Source: an uncultured Nitrosomonas sp. (GTDB lineage: Bacteria > Pseudomonadota > Gammaproteobacteria > Burkholderiales > Nitrosomonadaceae). Taken from it: a stretch of DNA of 36,601 nt. A program made the position numbers and the translations under genes. Position 1 is the first letter of the stretch; each line of letters opens with the position of its first letter. The notes below the pieces were generated by a model that did no database searches, was not told the origin of the DNA, and worked only from the letters and a program-made list of their open reading frames with translations. The DNA lies in contig CADEDJ010000032.1 in the NCBI GenBank assembly GCA_902826055.1, positions 1 through 36,601 on the forward strand. The letters run 5' to 3'. Of this stretch, positions 9,262 to 17,155 are shown piece after piece.

Positions 9262-10092
9262 ATGTTAGACAATAGGGTTTTAAAACGCAACCTTGCCATT
9301 ACCATCGGTTTAGCGGCACTGGCCGGATGTGCAACGGTAACACCGGGCAGTTACAGTACGGAAGTTTCCGGCGCTGCGGGTGGGGGCACCAGCGTTGGCG
9401 CAAACCAGTCATTGGAACGTTGTGATAAAACGTTAGGAACGCTAGCCGTTGATGATGGCAGAGCGGCTGACTGGTATGGCCGATTCGGAAGTGATACGCA
9501 TATCACAACGATAGAGCCATTGATTCGCTTAGCCGTTCAACAATCTAACTGTTTTGTCATTACCTCAATCGGAAATTTGCGCACAGATAGCCGTCTTTCC
9601 AGGGTTACCGATATTCAGCGCAATTCGGGCGAATACCGCGCCGGATCAAAACAACAGAAAGGGCAACGGGTAGCCGCCGATTATTATTTAGAACCTAGTA
9701 TCATCATTAACAATGCATCGACAGGACAAATGGGTGCCGCGCTGGGTGGATTAGTGGGCGGATTTGTTCATCCAGCGGTTGGCGGAGCATTGTCCGGATC
9801 CATGGAAAGCAAAGTATCGGTTGTGACACTGACGTTATTTGACATTCGCTCAGCAGTACAGATTTCTGCCTCCGAAGGCAGCTCAACTGCCAGCAATTTT
9901 GGTGCTGCGATGAATGCATTTGGTAGTGGAGTCGGCGGTTCGCTTCATGGATTCTCGCAAACACCAGCAGGTAAAGCCACAGTTGCTGCCTTCATAGACG
10001 CCTATAACGGAATGGTGCGTGCGCTAAAAAATTATGAAGCTCAAGATGTGGAAGGTGGTATGGGGAAAGGCGGTGCACTCAAAGTCAATTAA
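9262..10092 (+). CDS. CsgG/HfaB-like outer-membrane lipoprotein
   Basis: The start is the ATG at 9262, preceded by the good ribosome site GAGGGAG, giving a 276-residue protein; the frame extends upstream to 9223. The signal peptide ends in the lipobox LAGC (ALAGCATV). After it come TLAVDD, a segment resembling CsgG (TTIEPLIRLAVQQSNCFVIT), and ADYYLEPSIIIN, the pattern seen in CsgG and HfaB where the chain enters the beta-strand core. Gly-rich segments follow (GAALGGLVGGFVHPAVGG). CsgG proteins form outer-membrane channels or assembly lipoproteins. No curli-type subunit or CsgE/CsgF gene is present here, so the substrate is unknown. It is likely a partner of the caspase-like lipoprotein just upstream. 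Confidence 0.75.
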   Translation: MLDNRVLKRNLAITIGLAALAGCATVTPGSYSTEVSGAAGGGTSVGANQSLERCDKTLGTLAVDDGRAADWYGRFGSDTHITTIEPLIRLAVQQSNCFVITSIGNLRTDSRLSRVTDIQRNSGEYRAGSKQQKGQRVAADYYLEPSIIINNASTGQMGAALGGLVGGFVHPAVGGALSGSMESKVSVVTLTLFDIRSAVQISASEGSSTASNFGAAMNAFGSGVGGSLHGFSQTPAGKATVAAFIDAYNGMVRALKNYEAQDVEGGMGKGGALKVN

Positions 10093-10097
10093 TTAAA

Positions 10098-10141
10098 CCC
10101 ATAACGTATCCTTGCATCAAATTACAAGAATACGTTATGGG
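10098..10141 (+). terminator. Strong hairpin after the CsgG-like gene
   Basis: CCCATAACGTAT and CTTG on the left pair with CAAG and ATACGTTATGGG on the right, with one C/A mismatch and a 10-base loop. It lies 5 bp after the stop codon. No immediate T-run follows (the first TTTT is about 15 bp later), so it may end transcription inefficiently or act as an mRNA-stabilising 3' hairpin. Confidence 0.55.
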
Positions 10142-10174
10142 CACTTTCGCAGTATAGTTTTAAAAATCTACTTT

Positions 10175-10209
10175 AATTGCCTCCCCCTTCGTATCAAGGG
10201 GGGGCAATT
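10175..10209. terminator. Hairpin between convergent CsgG-like and peroxidase genes
   Basis: AATTGCCTCCCCCTT and AAGGGGGGGCAATT form a 14-bp stem with one bulged T and a 6-base loop. It begins 19 bp beyond the peroxidase stop on the minus strand and 82 bp beyond the CsgG-like stop on the plus strand, so it may serve both directions. The C/G-rich stem is striking in this AT-rich gap, but it lacks a long T-tract on either side. Confidence 0.55.
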
Positions 10210-10228
10210 TACTATCACTATCTACCAA

Positions 10229-13200
10229 TCAAAGAACCAAATCACCCACAACAAGCACTGGAGCACCCGACAACTGGATCTGAAAGTCTGCTGCCAAATC
10301 TCCATTTACATTGGCTTCCAAGATACCTCCTGCATAGCGCACTTGCCCCGGACCGTTAAAAGCAAGTCCACCCCTGAAGATAAAGGCCTGATTACCGCCA
10401 ACACCCGTGTTAGCATCAATGGCACTGAGGTTGATTCGGTCGCTTCCACTGGTGAAATCGTTGATCGTATCACGCGTAACACCGTTGGAATGAGCAAGTG
10501 TGGCAAGATAAATGAAAGTATCGGCGTTAAGCCCCCCCGTTAACAAATCGGCACCTGCGGCACCAGTCAAGTTATCGTTGCCATTACCGCCATTTATCGT
10601 ATCGTTGCCACCCAAACCGCTGAGCACATTGTTGCTGGCATTACCCGTAATAATGTTGGCAGCACCATTACCGGTACCATTAATTGCAGCAGCCCCGGTA
10701 AGTGTCAGATTCTCAACATTAGCGCCTATCGTGAACGTCACCGAGCTTTGCACCATATCAGCACCGCCTCCTGCAAGCTCAGTAAGGATATCAGTAGTGG
10801 TATCCACTATATAAATATCATTACCCCCACCGCCAATCAATGTATCGACCCCCCCCTGGCCATTGAGTGAATCATTGCCGCCCAAACCGTTGAGGGAGTT
10901 ATTGCCGGCATTACCTGTCAGAATGTTGGCCACGCCATTACCGGTACCATTAATTGCAGCAGCCCCGGTAAGTGTCAGATTCTCAACATTAGCACCTATC
11001 GTGAATGTTACTGAACTGCTCACGGTATCGTTACCCCCAGCGGCAGCCTCAGTGAGGATATCCGTAGTAGTATCCACTATAAAAGTATCGTTCCCCGTAC
11101 CACCGATCAGCGTATCCACCCCCCCCTGGCCATTCAGCGTATCATCGCCGCCAAGGCCATTAAGCGTATTGTTGTTACTATTACCGGTAAGGACATTGGC
11201 TGCGCCATTACCCGTACCGTTAATTGCCGCAGCTCCGGTCAGCAACAGATTCTCAAGTTGAGCTCCCAGCGTGAAGGTTACTGAGCTTTGCACTATGTCA
11301 GTACCGCCGCCTGCAAGCTCAGTTAGAGTATCAGTAGTGGTATCGACTATGAAGGTATCGTTGCCTGGACCGCCAATCAGCAAATCCACACCGCCCAGTC
11401 CATTGAGCGTATCGTTGCCACCCAAACCATCAAGCGTATCATTGCCGGGCGTACCTACCAGATTATCATCACCCGGTGTGCCGACATTCCCTCCACCGCC
11501 ATTAAGCGCCACCACCCTATCGGTAAACTGCAATTCTTCAAAATTCCGGAGGGTATCGCTGCCGTCATTAATATTAGCGATGGTAGGGTTAACATGGGTA
11601 ACGGTAACCGAACCATCCGGATTAAACGTTACGTCATAGTTAGCGAAGACATCCCTAAACACAGCGCGATCAACATCCGTACCGGCTGGAGCCGTCTCAA
11701 TCTTGCGCACAATTTTGAGCTGATCAGGCCGGTATGTCCCATTCTGCATCGCGGTCCTCAAAGCGGTTGTTATATTTTCGAAGGCTGCGATTTCCAGATT
11801 AGGATTATTCAGATCGCGGACACTAATGCGCACATTTAGCCACGCATCGCCATCGAGCAGATCATCGCCGCCACGCCCTTCAAACAGATCACTGCCAGCA
11901 CCACCTAGCAAAATATTACCGGAATTGAATGCCGTTGCACCGCCCAGCAGCGTACTCAGTCCCTCGATCAATGCAATGCGATCGGCAGCACTATGGCCAC
12001 CTGCAGCTGGGTTATTGACGTCGTCCAATGCATTATTCTGTCCGGTGTTTGGATCGATCAACGTCAATTCGGCAACGGTTTCATTATCACCGCGTATGGT
12101 GTCGTCAAGATCCCATCCGGATGCAGCCTCGACAAAATCGTAACGATCGAGAACATCCACGGGAACGCCTGGAATGATAGGCCTGGTCAAATCAATATCG
12201 GCTTCAATACTGCTACCCTTGGTAAAAACCCAATCAAACCCGCTATTACCGTCGTTTTTATCCGCGCCGGCCATGCCATTCATCAAGTCATCGCCACCCT
12301 CACCCAGAAATTCATCCAGGCCGCCACCACCGACAAAGACATCGTTACCGCGAATTGGATCGCGATTGAACGGATCAAAGTTATCACCAGGTGCACCATC
12401 GGCTGTTCCGGTTTGAATCCAGTCATCACCTTCGTTACCCATCATGACTTCGTTGGGGGTATTACCAAAGATAAAGTCATTACCCTGCCCGGCAAAAACC
12501 TCGGAAATATCTTGACCGGTTACGATGAAGTCACTGCCGTCACCTCCCAAAATCAGATTAATACCGGGACCGCCGTTGATGACATCATGACCGGCGCCGC
12601 CTTTGATGTTGTCATCACCAAAAGAATCGGTAATACGATCATGGCCGTCTCCGCCGTTAATCGAATCATTACCGGCACCGCCTTCCAAGCGATCATTGCC
12701 GCCATCACCCCAGATCGTATCATCGCCCTCACTGGCGCGTATCCTGTCGACCCCATCGGTGCCTCCCATCACCACGTGCTGATCACCGGTATAGCGAATG
12801 GTATTTGGGCCCAGCGTGGTATCTCTAACAAGCAGCGTTCTTTCGTCGTATGGCGTATCAAGATCATCCACAATCGGACCCGTTGGTCCTACTTGAACAC
12901 CTACTTCAAAGGTATAAGTCGGTGTTGAAAAAATATCGAAGGGCAGATGCTTCACATCCGGTAGATTTAGCATCACCATCTCGGCAAATGAGTTCTCCTC
13001 CAACTGCGTGAGAAAATCAAGTCCGGCAGTACGCGCCAAATAGTAAAAACGGTCGCCGTCCTGCAGGTTTTCCATTTGTGTTTCAAAGACAAAATTGAAT
13101 GTAGAACCCAATAACCCGCCAAATGGTGATTGTTTTTCAGCCAAACCACCGATCCAGAAATCAACAGCATTCAATCCTGAGGATGCTGCTGTAACACCGC

Positions 13201-15349
13201 CGGTACTGTTGATGAAATCGACCGCACCATTACTGTTATTGTCATTACTAGCCTGATCTACAAGTGCCTGCGCTGCATTACGCTTATCCACAAATGTAAC
13301 TGCATCGGTGATAGTCTGGTGTGTACCATAAGCCGCGATAAAATTGGTCAGTGATTCGGGGTGTCTAAGACTCAATCCAAAATCAGCCCAACTCTCATAA
13401 GGCTGCAACGTAGGGTTCTGTCCAGTGTCTTCATAAAACATGCGGCGCGCTTCATTTAACGGTGGAATACCGGTATCACGGGCACGTGTCATATTGATAG
13501 TGGGTAAATCCAGCGGTAAGCCGAGAAGATTGTTGCGCAAGGCTTCCGTGACGAATTCGTCGATTTCGTTACCGACTTGCCGGGTCATGCCTTTGACGAC
13601 AGCGCCAGCGGCTTCGATATTGTTATCGTAAGCATCGACTCCGGTTCCTCTGAACGAAATCGGATTTAAAAATGCATCGATCAGATCAATGTTATTGGCT
13701 TGGCCATCCGGATTAATTCTATCTACCGTCTCGGTCAGCATTGAATGGCCAAAACGATACACCACATGGGCAAATTCAGCCATAATGGCCGGATTAATCG
13801 TGCTATTGTAACCAATAAAAACATCTACATTGGGTTGCACTTTGCGCGCAAACTCTTCAAATACCAAGTGCTGGTACTGCATTTCGGTCGCAAAGCGCGC
13901 TGCCTGAAACAGTCTTTCACCGTTCCACTGCCCATCAGGCGTTCCATTGGGCGTATGCCATTGTGCAATCAATGCAGGATCAAGACTTTCAGTAACCAGT
14001 TGTTTAATTTCATCTATCTTCCGATTATGCTCAGCATGAAAAATGGTATGCACCGTAGTCAGACCGATATTTTCATTGCCCCGGCCATCACCGGTAATAA
14101 AATGCCTATCCAGTAATTCGTCATCATAAAAATTCACACTTGACCCTGTAAGCCCAATTCCGGTATCGATATCGGCTTGTTTCATGACGCCATTGAGATT
14201 ACGGGGCGCTGCAGTATGGGCGATATCGTCTAAAAAAGCATGACCAGTGCGAATGGCGTTGGCTGGAACAGCAACACCCCCGCCAGCAGGATTTCCTACC
14301 ACGACATTATCATCACTCGTATTTGCAATATTGTCAGGGCCAACACCAACCACGATCTGGGCAAAACCGTTTGTAGCCGGAATAAATTTACCATAGCTAT
14401 CTGTCCGCAGCAGCGGCAAATTAGTCACATCGACATCGGTCAAATTAATACCTAGCAAATTCCGTGCCTGCACTTTAACGTCTGTCCATGTGGCAAGCCC
14501 GCCAAGTCCTCCGCTGCCGTCGAGCATTCTGCCTGTTGAAACGGGATCACCTGCTGCATTGAACGCATATTCACGTAGAAAAACTTGATGCGAGGGATGC
14601 GAGGTATACGTCTGATTCTGATCGACGAAAGGTGTCGTCTGGTTTTTGTGCTCATGAATATCATTACCGTCACCCAATACACCACCAGCACCCGGCAAAT
14701 TGGTCGCCCGCGTCAAAGGCATAAACGCATTCTGTGGCAGCACTTCATCGCCATTCCCGGGAATGCCATCGGGACCATGCGTGACCAAAGGATCATCAGG
14801 ATTTAAAGGCACAATTATCGTCCCGTTACCCCCCTTGTTGACGAGATCCAATCCATGATCAAAGAACTGGCCAAATAGCGTAAACCAGGAATTATACGGA
14901 GCAGACAAACCCGCATCGGGGGTAACGTTTGGAATAAAGAAAGTACCTTTTCCATCAACATTGGCAACCGAACCGTCAGTATTAGCTGCTGCTGCAATTG
15001 CAGCCGGATTGTTATCCGTTTGATCAACAATCAGATTACTGATTGTACGCGGTTGCGAATCGAAAACGGTACCACTATCCTGCGAGTAAGATGTACCCTG
15101 TTCCGCATTGCGGAAAACAGGCGGCAGATGACGTGGAAAAATCTGATCAGCCGCTCCAAAAAAGGTTTTTCCGGGTCGCAAATTATTATAGGAACCATCG
15201 ACGTTACGAAAACCATCATGTAACAATGGACTGCCGACAATCCCCGGCAAGTTGTTAAAATCATCTGCGAACTGAAATGCGGAATCTCTTTCAGAAATGA
15301 TCGCTTGTTGAATCAAGAAATCAAGATCGGTTCTACTTAAGTTAGCCAT
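10229..15349 (-). CDS. Animal-type heme peroxidase fused to RTX calcium-binding repeats
   Basis: Residues about 30-700 match the peroxidase-cyclooxygenase superfamily. FGQFFDHGLDL carries the likely distal His165; GDGRGNE carries Arg423 and Glu426, at the positions of Arg239 and Glu242 of myeloperoxidase; TTVHTIFHAEHNR follows; YRFGHSML carries the likely proximal heme ligand His535. From about residue 860 there are Gly/Asp-rich RTX nonapeptides (GGDGHDRI, GGAGHDVI), more near 1150, then three 90-residue repeats at about 1300-1585. The last 100 residues (DTINDFTSGSDRINLSAI to GDLVL) resemble the M10/serralysin C-terminal region used for type I secretion. No N-terminal signal peptide is seen, as expected for such substrates. 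It fits the bacterial peroxicin type. A good ribosome site AGAGGTG precedes the ATG. No type I transporter genes are nearby. Role unknown; hydrogen peroxide-dependent oxidation outside the cell is the inferred activity. Confidence 0.93.
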   Translation of the reverse strand: MANLSRTDLDFLIQQAIISERDSAFQFADDFNNLPGIVGSPLLHDGFRNVDGSYNNLRPGKTFFGAADQIFPRHLPPVFRNAEQGTSYSQDSGTVFDSQPRTISNLIVDQTDNNPAAIAAAANTDGSVANVDGKGTFFIPNVTPDAGLSAPYNSWFTLFGQFFDHGLDLVNKGGNGTIIVPLNPDDPLVTHGPDGIPGNGDEVLPQNAFMPLTRATNLPGAGGVLGDGNDIHEHKNQTTPFVDQNQTYTSHPSHQVFLREYAFNAAGDPVSTGRMLDGSGGLGGLATWTDVKVQARNLLGINLTDVDVTNLPLLRTDSYGKFIPATNGFAQIVVGVGPDNIANTSDDNVVVGNPAGGGVAVPANAIRTGHAFLDDIAHTAAPRNLNGVMKQADIDTGIGLTGSSVNFYDDELLDRHFITGDGRGNENIGLTTVHTIFHAEHNRKIDEIKQLVTESLDPALIAQWHTPNGTPDGQWNGERLFQAARFATEMQYQHLVFEEFARKVQPNVDVFIGYNSTINPAIMAEFAHVVYRFGHSMLTETVDRINPDGQANNIDLIDAFLNPISFRGTGVDAYDNNIEAAGAVVKGMTRQVGNEIDEFVTEALRNNLLGLPLDLPTINMTRARDTGIPPLNEARRMFYEDTGQNPTLQPYESWADFGLSLRHPESLTNFIAAYGTHQTITDAVTFVDKRNAAQALVDQASNDNNSNGAVDFINSTGGVTAASSGLNAVDFWIGGLAEKQSPFGGLLGSTFNFVFETQMENLQDGDRFYYLARTAGLDFLTQLEENSFAEMVMLNLPDVKHLPFDIFSTPTYTFEVGVQVGPTGPIVDDLDTPYDERTLLVRDTTLGPNTIRYTGDQHVVMGGTDGVDRIRASEGDDTIWGDGGNDRLEGGAGNDSINGGDGHDRITDSFGDDNIKGGAGHDVINGGPGINLILGGDGSDFIVTGQDISEVFAGQGNDFIFGNTPNEVMMGNEGDDWIQTGTADGAPGDNFDPFNRDPIRGNDVFVGGGGLDEFLGEGGDDLMNGMAGADKNDGNSGFDWVFTKGSSIEADIDLTRPIIPGVPVDVLDRYDFVEAASGWDLDDTIRGDNETVAELTLIDPNTGQNNALDDVNNPAAGGHSAADRIALIEGLSTLLGGATAFNSGNILLGGAGSDLFEGRGGDDLLDGDAWLNVRISVRDLNNPNLEIAAFENITTALRTAMQNGTYRPDQLKIVRKIETAPAGTDVDRAVFRDVFANYDVTFNPDGSVTVTHVNPTIANINDGSDTLRNFEELQFTDRVVALNGGGGNVGTPGDDNLVGTPGNDTLDGLGGNDTLNGLGGVDLLIGGPGNDTFIVDTTTDTLTELAGGGTDIVQSSVTFTLGAQLENLLLTGAAAINGTGNGAANVLTGNSNNNTLNGLGGDDTLNGQGGVDTLIGGTGNDTFIVDTTTDILTEAAAGGNDTVSSSVTFTIGANVENLTLTGAAAINGTGNGVANILTGNAGNNSLNGLGGNDSLNGQGGVDTLIGGGGNDIYIVDTTTDILTELAGGGADMVQSSVTFTIGANVENLTLTGAAAINGTGNGAANIITGNASNNVLSGLGGNDTINGGNGNDNLTGAAGADLLTGGLNADTFIYLATLAHSNGVTRDTINDFTSGSDRINLSAIDANTGVGGNQAFIFRGGLAFNGPGQVRYAGGILEANVNGDLAADFQIQLSGAPVLVVGDLVL
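10600..11450. repeat. Three tandem 270-bp repeats inside the RTX peroxidase gene
   Basis: The segment TAATTGCAGC..CCGGT recurs at 10681, 10951 and 11221, exactly 270 bp apart, with only scattered base differences over long stretches. Each unit encodes 90 residues with the order LIGGxGNDxFIVDTTTD, VTFTxGA, ENLxLTGAAAINGTGNG, TGNxxNNxLNGLGGND. The exact multiple of three keeps the frame, so unit number could vary by recombination without inactivating the gene. Confidence 0.85.
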
Positions 15350-15533
15350 TTTTTCACCTCTATAATTTTTGATTATTCAAAATCAGTCTATGTGACTTCT
15401 CTTAGCGGTGAGTCTATTAATCTGCCGGGATAGCTAATGCTTATTAACAATCTCTTTGTTGTTTTTGTTTGTTCAGATTTTTTGAACTGCGCTTTAAACT
15501 GCAATTTGATATTAAGATTGTTAATCCTTCATG

Positions 15534-15563
15534 TAAGTAGGATTATTCTGAATCAAATGTCAA
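15534..15563 (-). promoter_or_regulatory. Candidate promoter for the RTX peroxidase gene
   Basis: A consensus -35 box TTGACA (15558-15563, minus strand) is followed after 18 bp by the poor -10-like TACTTA (15534-15539). A perfect -35 with a weak -10 may indicate a regulated promoter. It would give a leader of about 180 bases. Confidence 0.35.
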
Positions 15564-15581
15564 CAATTCGTGAAGAAATGT

Positions 15582-15640
15582 CTAAGTAAGTACTTAGAAT
15601 TGTGAATAATTTGTGAAAGTGAATATCTAAATGTTCACTT
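15582..15640. promoter_or_regulatory. Two inverted repeats upstream of the peroxidase promoter
   Basis: CTAAGT-4 bp-ACTTAG (15582-15597) and AAGTGAA-10 bp-TTCACTT (15617-15640) lie just upstream of the candidate -35 box of the peroxidase gene. They could be dimeric regulator sites. The regulator is not identifiable from sequence. The second could also form part of the queC 3' end region, which ends at 15698. Confidence 0.35.
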
Positions 15641-15697
15641 AATTCTTGCCGAGAAAATCTTTATAATACATAACCAGATATCTTTATAATCAATAAA

Positions 15698-16375
15698 TTA
15701 TTGTTTATAGTGTGTTGGATCCGTTATATTCATTGCGACAAACCCGGCACGCCGAATGCGACAGGAATCACACTGACCACAAGCACGCCCGCTTGCATCA
15801 GCTTGGTAGCACGAAACTGTGATACTGTAATCCACGCCCAGATCAAGCCCTGTTCGAATAATCTCCTTTTTCGACAGATTCATCAGTGGCGCATGAATGG
15901 TAATTTTTTTCCCTTCCACAGCAGCGGCCTTGGTTGCCAGATTTGCCATGCTTTCGAACGCTTGAATGAATTCCGCACGGCAATCGGGATAACCGGAATA
16001 ATCGACTGCGTTAACTCCTATAAAAATGTCCTGACAATCCAATACTTCCGACCAAGCCAACGCGAGTGACAACATGATGGTGTTCCTAGCAGGCACATAA
16101 GTGACGGGAATATCGCTATTTTCTGTCTGCGTCGGTACAGCAATGGATTGATCGATCAGCGCGGATCCTCCGAACACGGTTAAATCGAGCGGGATGATTA
16201 GATGTGCTTTAGCATTCAATGATCGCGCAATGTTGCGCGCCGCCGTTAACTCCGATCGGTGTCGCTGACCATAATCAAGACTTAACGCGTGACATTCAAA
16301 ATCCAGATTACGAACAATAGCAAGCACCGTTGCAGAATCCAATCCGCCTGATAATAAAACAACTGCTTTTTTCAT
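15698..16375 (-). CDS. queC: 7-cyano-7-deazaguanine synthase QueC
   Basis: ATP-dependent enzyme converting 7-carboxy-7-deazaguanine and ammonia to preQ0, in queuosine synthesis. It has the PP-loop SGGLDS (residues 9-14), the [10 protein letters not shown] segment, [31 protein letters not shown] and a C-terminal zinc-binding Cys cluster ([17 protein letters not shown]). At 225 residues it is full length. It is the last gene of the Tol-Pal cluster, 32 bp after queE, whose product makes its substrate, so coupling to queE is functionally sensible. Confidence 0.97.
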   Translation of the reverse strand: MKKAVVLLSGGLDSATVLAIVRNLDFECHALSLDYGQRHRSELTAARNIARSLNAKAHLIIPLDLTVFGGSALIDQSIAVPTQTENSDIPVTYVPARNTIMLSLALAWSEVLDCQDIFIGVNAVDYSGYPDCRAEFIQAFESMANLATKAAAVEGKKITIHAPLMNLSKKEIIRTGLDLGVDYSITVSCYQADASGRACGQCDSCRIRRAGFVAMNITDPTHYKQ

Positions 16376-16407
16376 CTACCACTCTTTCATCTCGGAATTA
16401 GCAAATC

Positions 16408-17064
16408 TCAATGTCCCGGCCTCTCTCCCCATAGCAATTTATGCATTTGGATTTGCATTCTAACGGGCAATTGATCACGCAAAATCCATGTTGCCAAAGC
16501 CGCAGGAGCCAAATTGCCATACACGGGAGACAATAAAACAGGGCAGCATTGATACAATTTTTTGTCGCGAATAATTCCACATGCCCATTGGTAATCGGCT
16601 TCATCACAAAGCACAAACTTAATTTCATCATCTGGCGTGAGGTAAGAGAGATTTTCCCAGTTATTTTTAGACACTTCGCCTGAACCCGGTGCCTTGATGT
16701 CCATCACTTTGCATACGCGTCTATCGACTTGCGACATATCCAGCGCACCACTGGTTTCCAGTGACACGGAATAACCTCCATCACATAAAGCGGTAAGCAA
16801 AACCAAGCATGCTTTCTGCGCTAAAGGTTCTCCTCCCGTTACGGTAACATAATGGGTATTAAAGCGCGCAACTTGGTTAAGGATTGTTGCAATTGATAGC
16901 ATTTCCCCACCGCTAAAAGCATAGCTGGTATCACAGTAACCACAGCGCAAAGGACACCCGGTCAAGCGCACAAAAACAGTTGGTAGACCAACACGGCTTG
17001 TTTCGCCTTGTAAGGAAAAAAAAATCTCACTGATTCGCAAGGTTGTCGTTTCGAGTAGCTGCAC
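16408..17064 (-). CDS. queE: 7-carboxy-7-deazaguanine synthase QueE
   Basis: Radical SAM enzyme that rearranges 6-carboxy-tetrahydropterin to 7-carboxy-7-deazaguanine. The start SEIFFSLQGETSRVGLPTVF is the family signature, and the 4Fe-4S cluster cysteines appear as CPLRCGYC (CxxxCxxC with the preceding glycine-rich loop). VTGGEPLAQK is the SAM-binding GGE motif. At 218 residues it is of normal length. It lies 91 bp downstream of cpoB on the same strand, and queC follows. No preQ1 riboswitch-like sequence is seen in the 91-bp gap. Confidence 0.96.
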   Translation of the reverse strand: MQLLETTTLRISEIFFSLQGETSRVGLPTVFVRLTGCPLRCGYCDTSYAFSGGEMLSIATILNQVARFNTHYVTVTGGEPLAQKACLVLLTALCDGGYSVSLETSGALDMSQVDRRVCKVMDIKAPGSGEVSKNNWENLSYLTPDDEIKFVLCDEADYQWACGIIRDKKLYQCCPVLLSPVYGNLAPAALATWILRDQLPVRMQIQMHKLLWGERPGH

Positions 17065-17155
17065 AATGATCTAATATTTAAACGAGAAGAACTTGCTAGA
17101 TGTTGATTTGATGGAGAAAGTGGTCAATAGCACCAAGCTATCGTTCAGAAAGAAT

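Larger units (their letters stand above)
15350..15697. other. Non-coding region upstream of the peroxidase gene
   Basis: This 348-bp AT-rich stretch separates the start of the peroxidase gene from the end of queC. I see no convincing gene. It holds a candidate promoter, two inverted repeats upstream of it (listed separately), a leader of about 180 bp and the ribosome site AGAGGTG. No clear terminator for queC is visible. Confidence 0.7.

Noticed and set aside
10600..11450. CRISPR-like repeat array
   Set aside because: The repeats are 270 bp, contiguous and coding. No short repeat with unique spacers exists in the window.
11993..12928. 311-codon open frame on the plus strand opposite the RTX peroxidase
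   Set aside because: It is the complement of the Gly/Asp-rich RTX codons, which contain few stops in any frame. It has no ribosome site or recognisable domain. Other plus-strand frames at 10512-12416 have the same cause.
17065..17155. preQ1 riboswitch before queE
   Set aside because: The gap has no recognisable preQ1-I or preQ1-II pattern, and it follows cpoB inside a run of same-strand genes.
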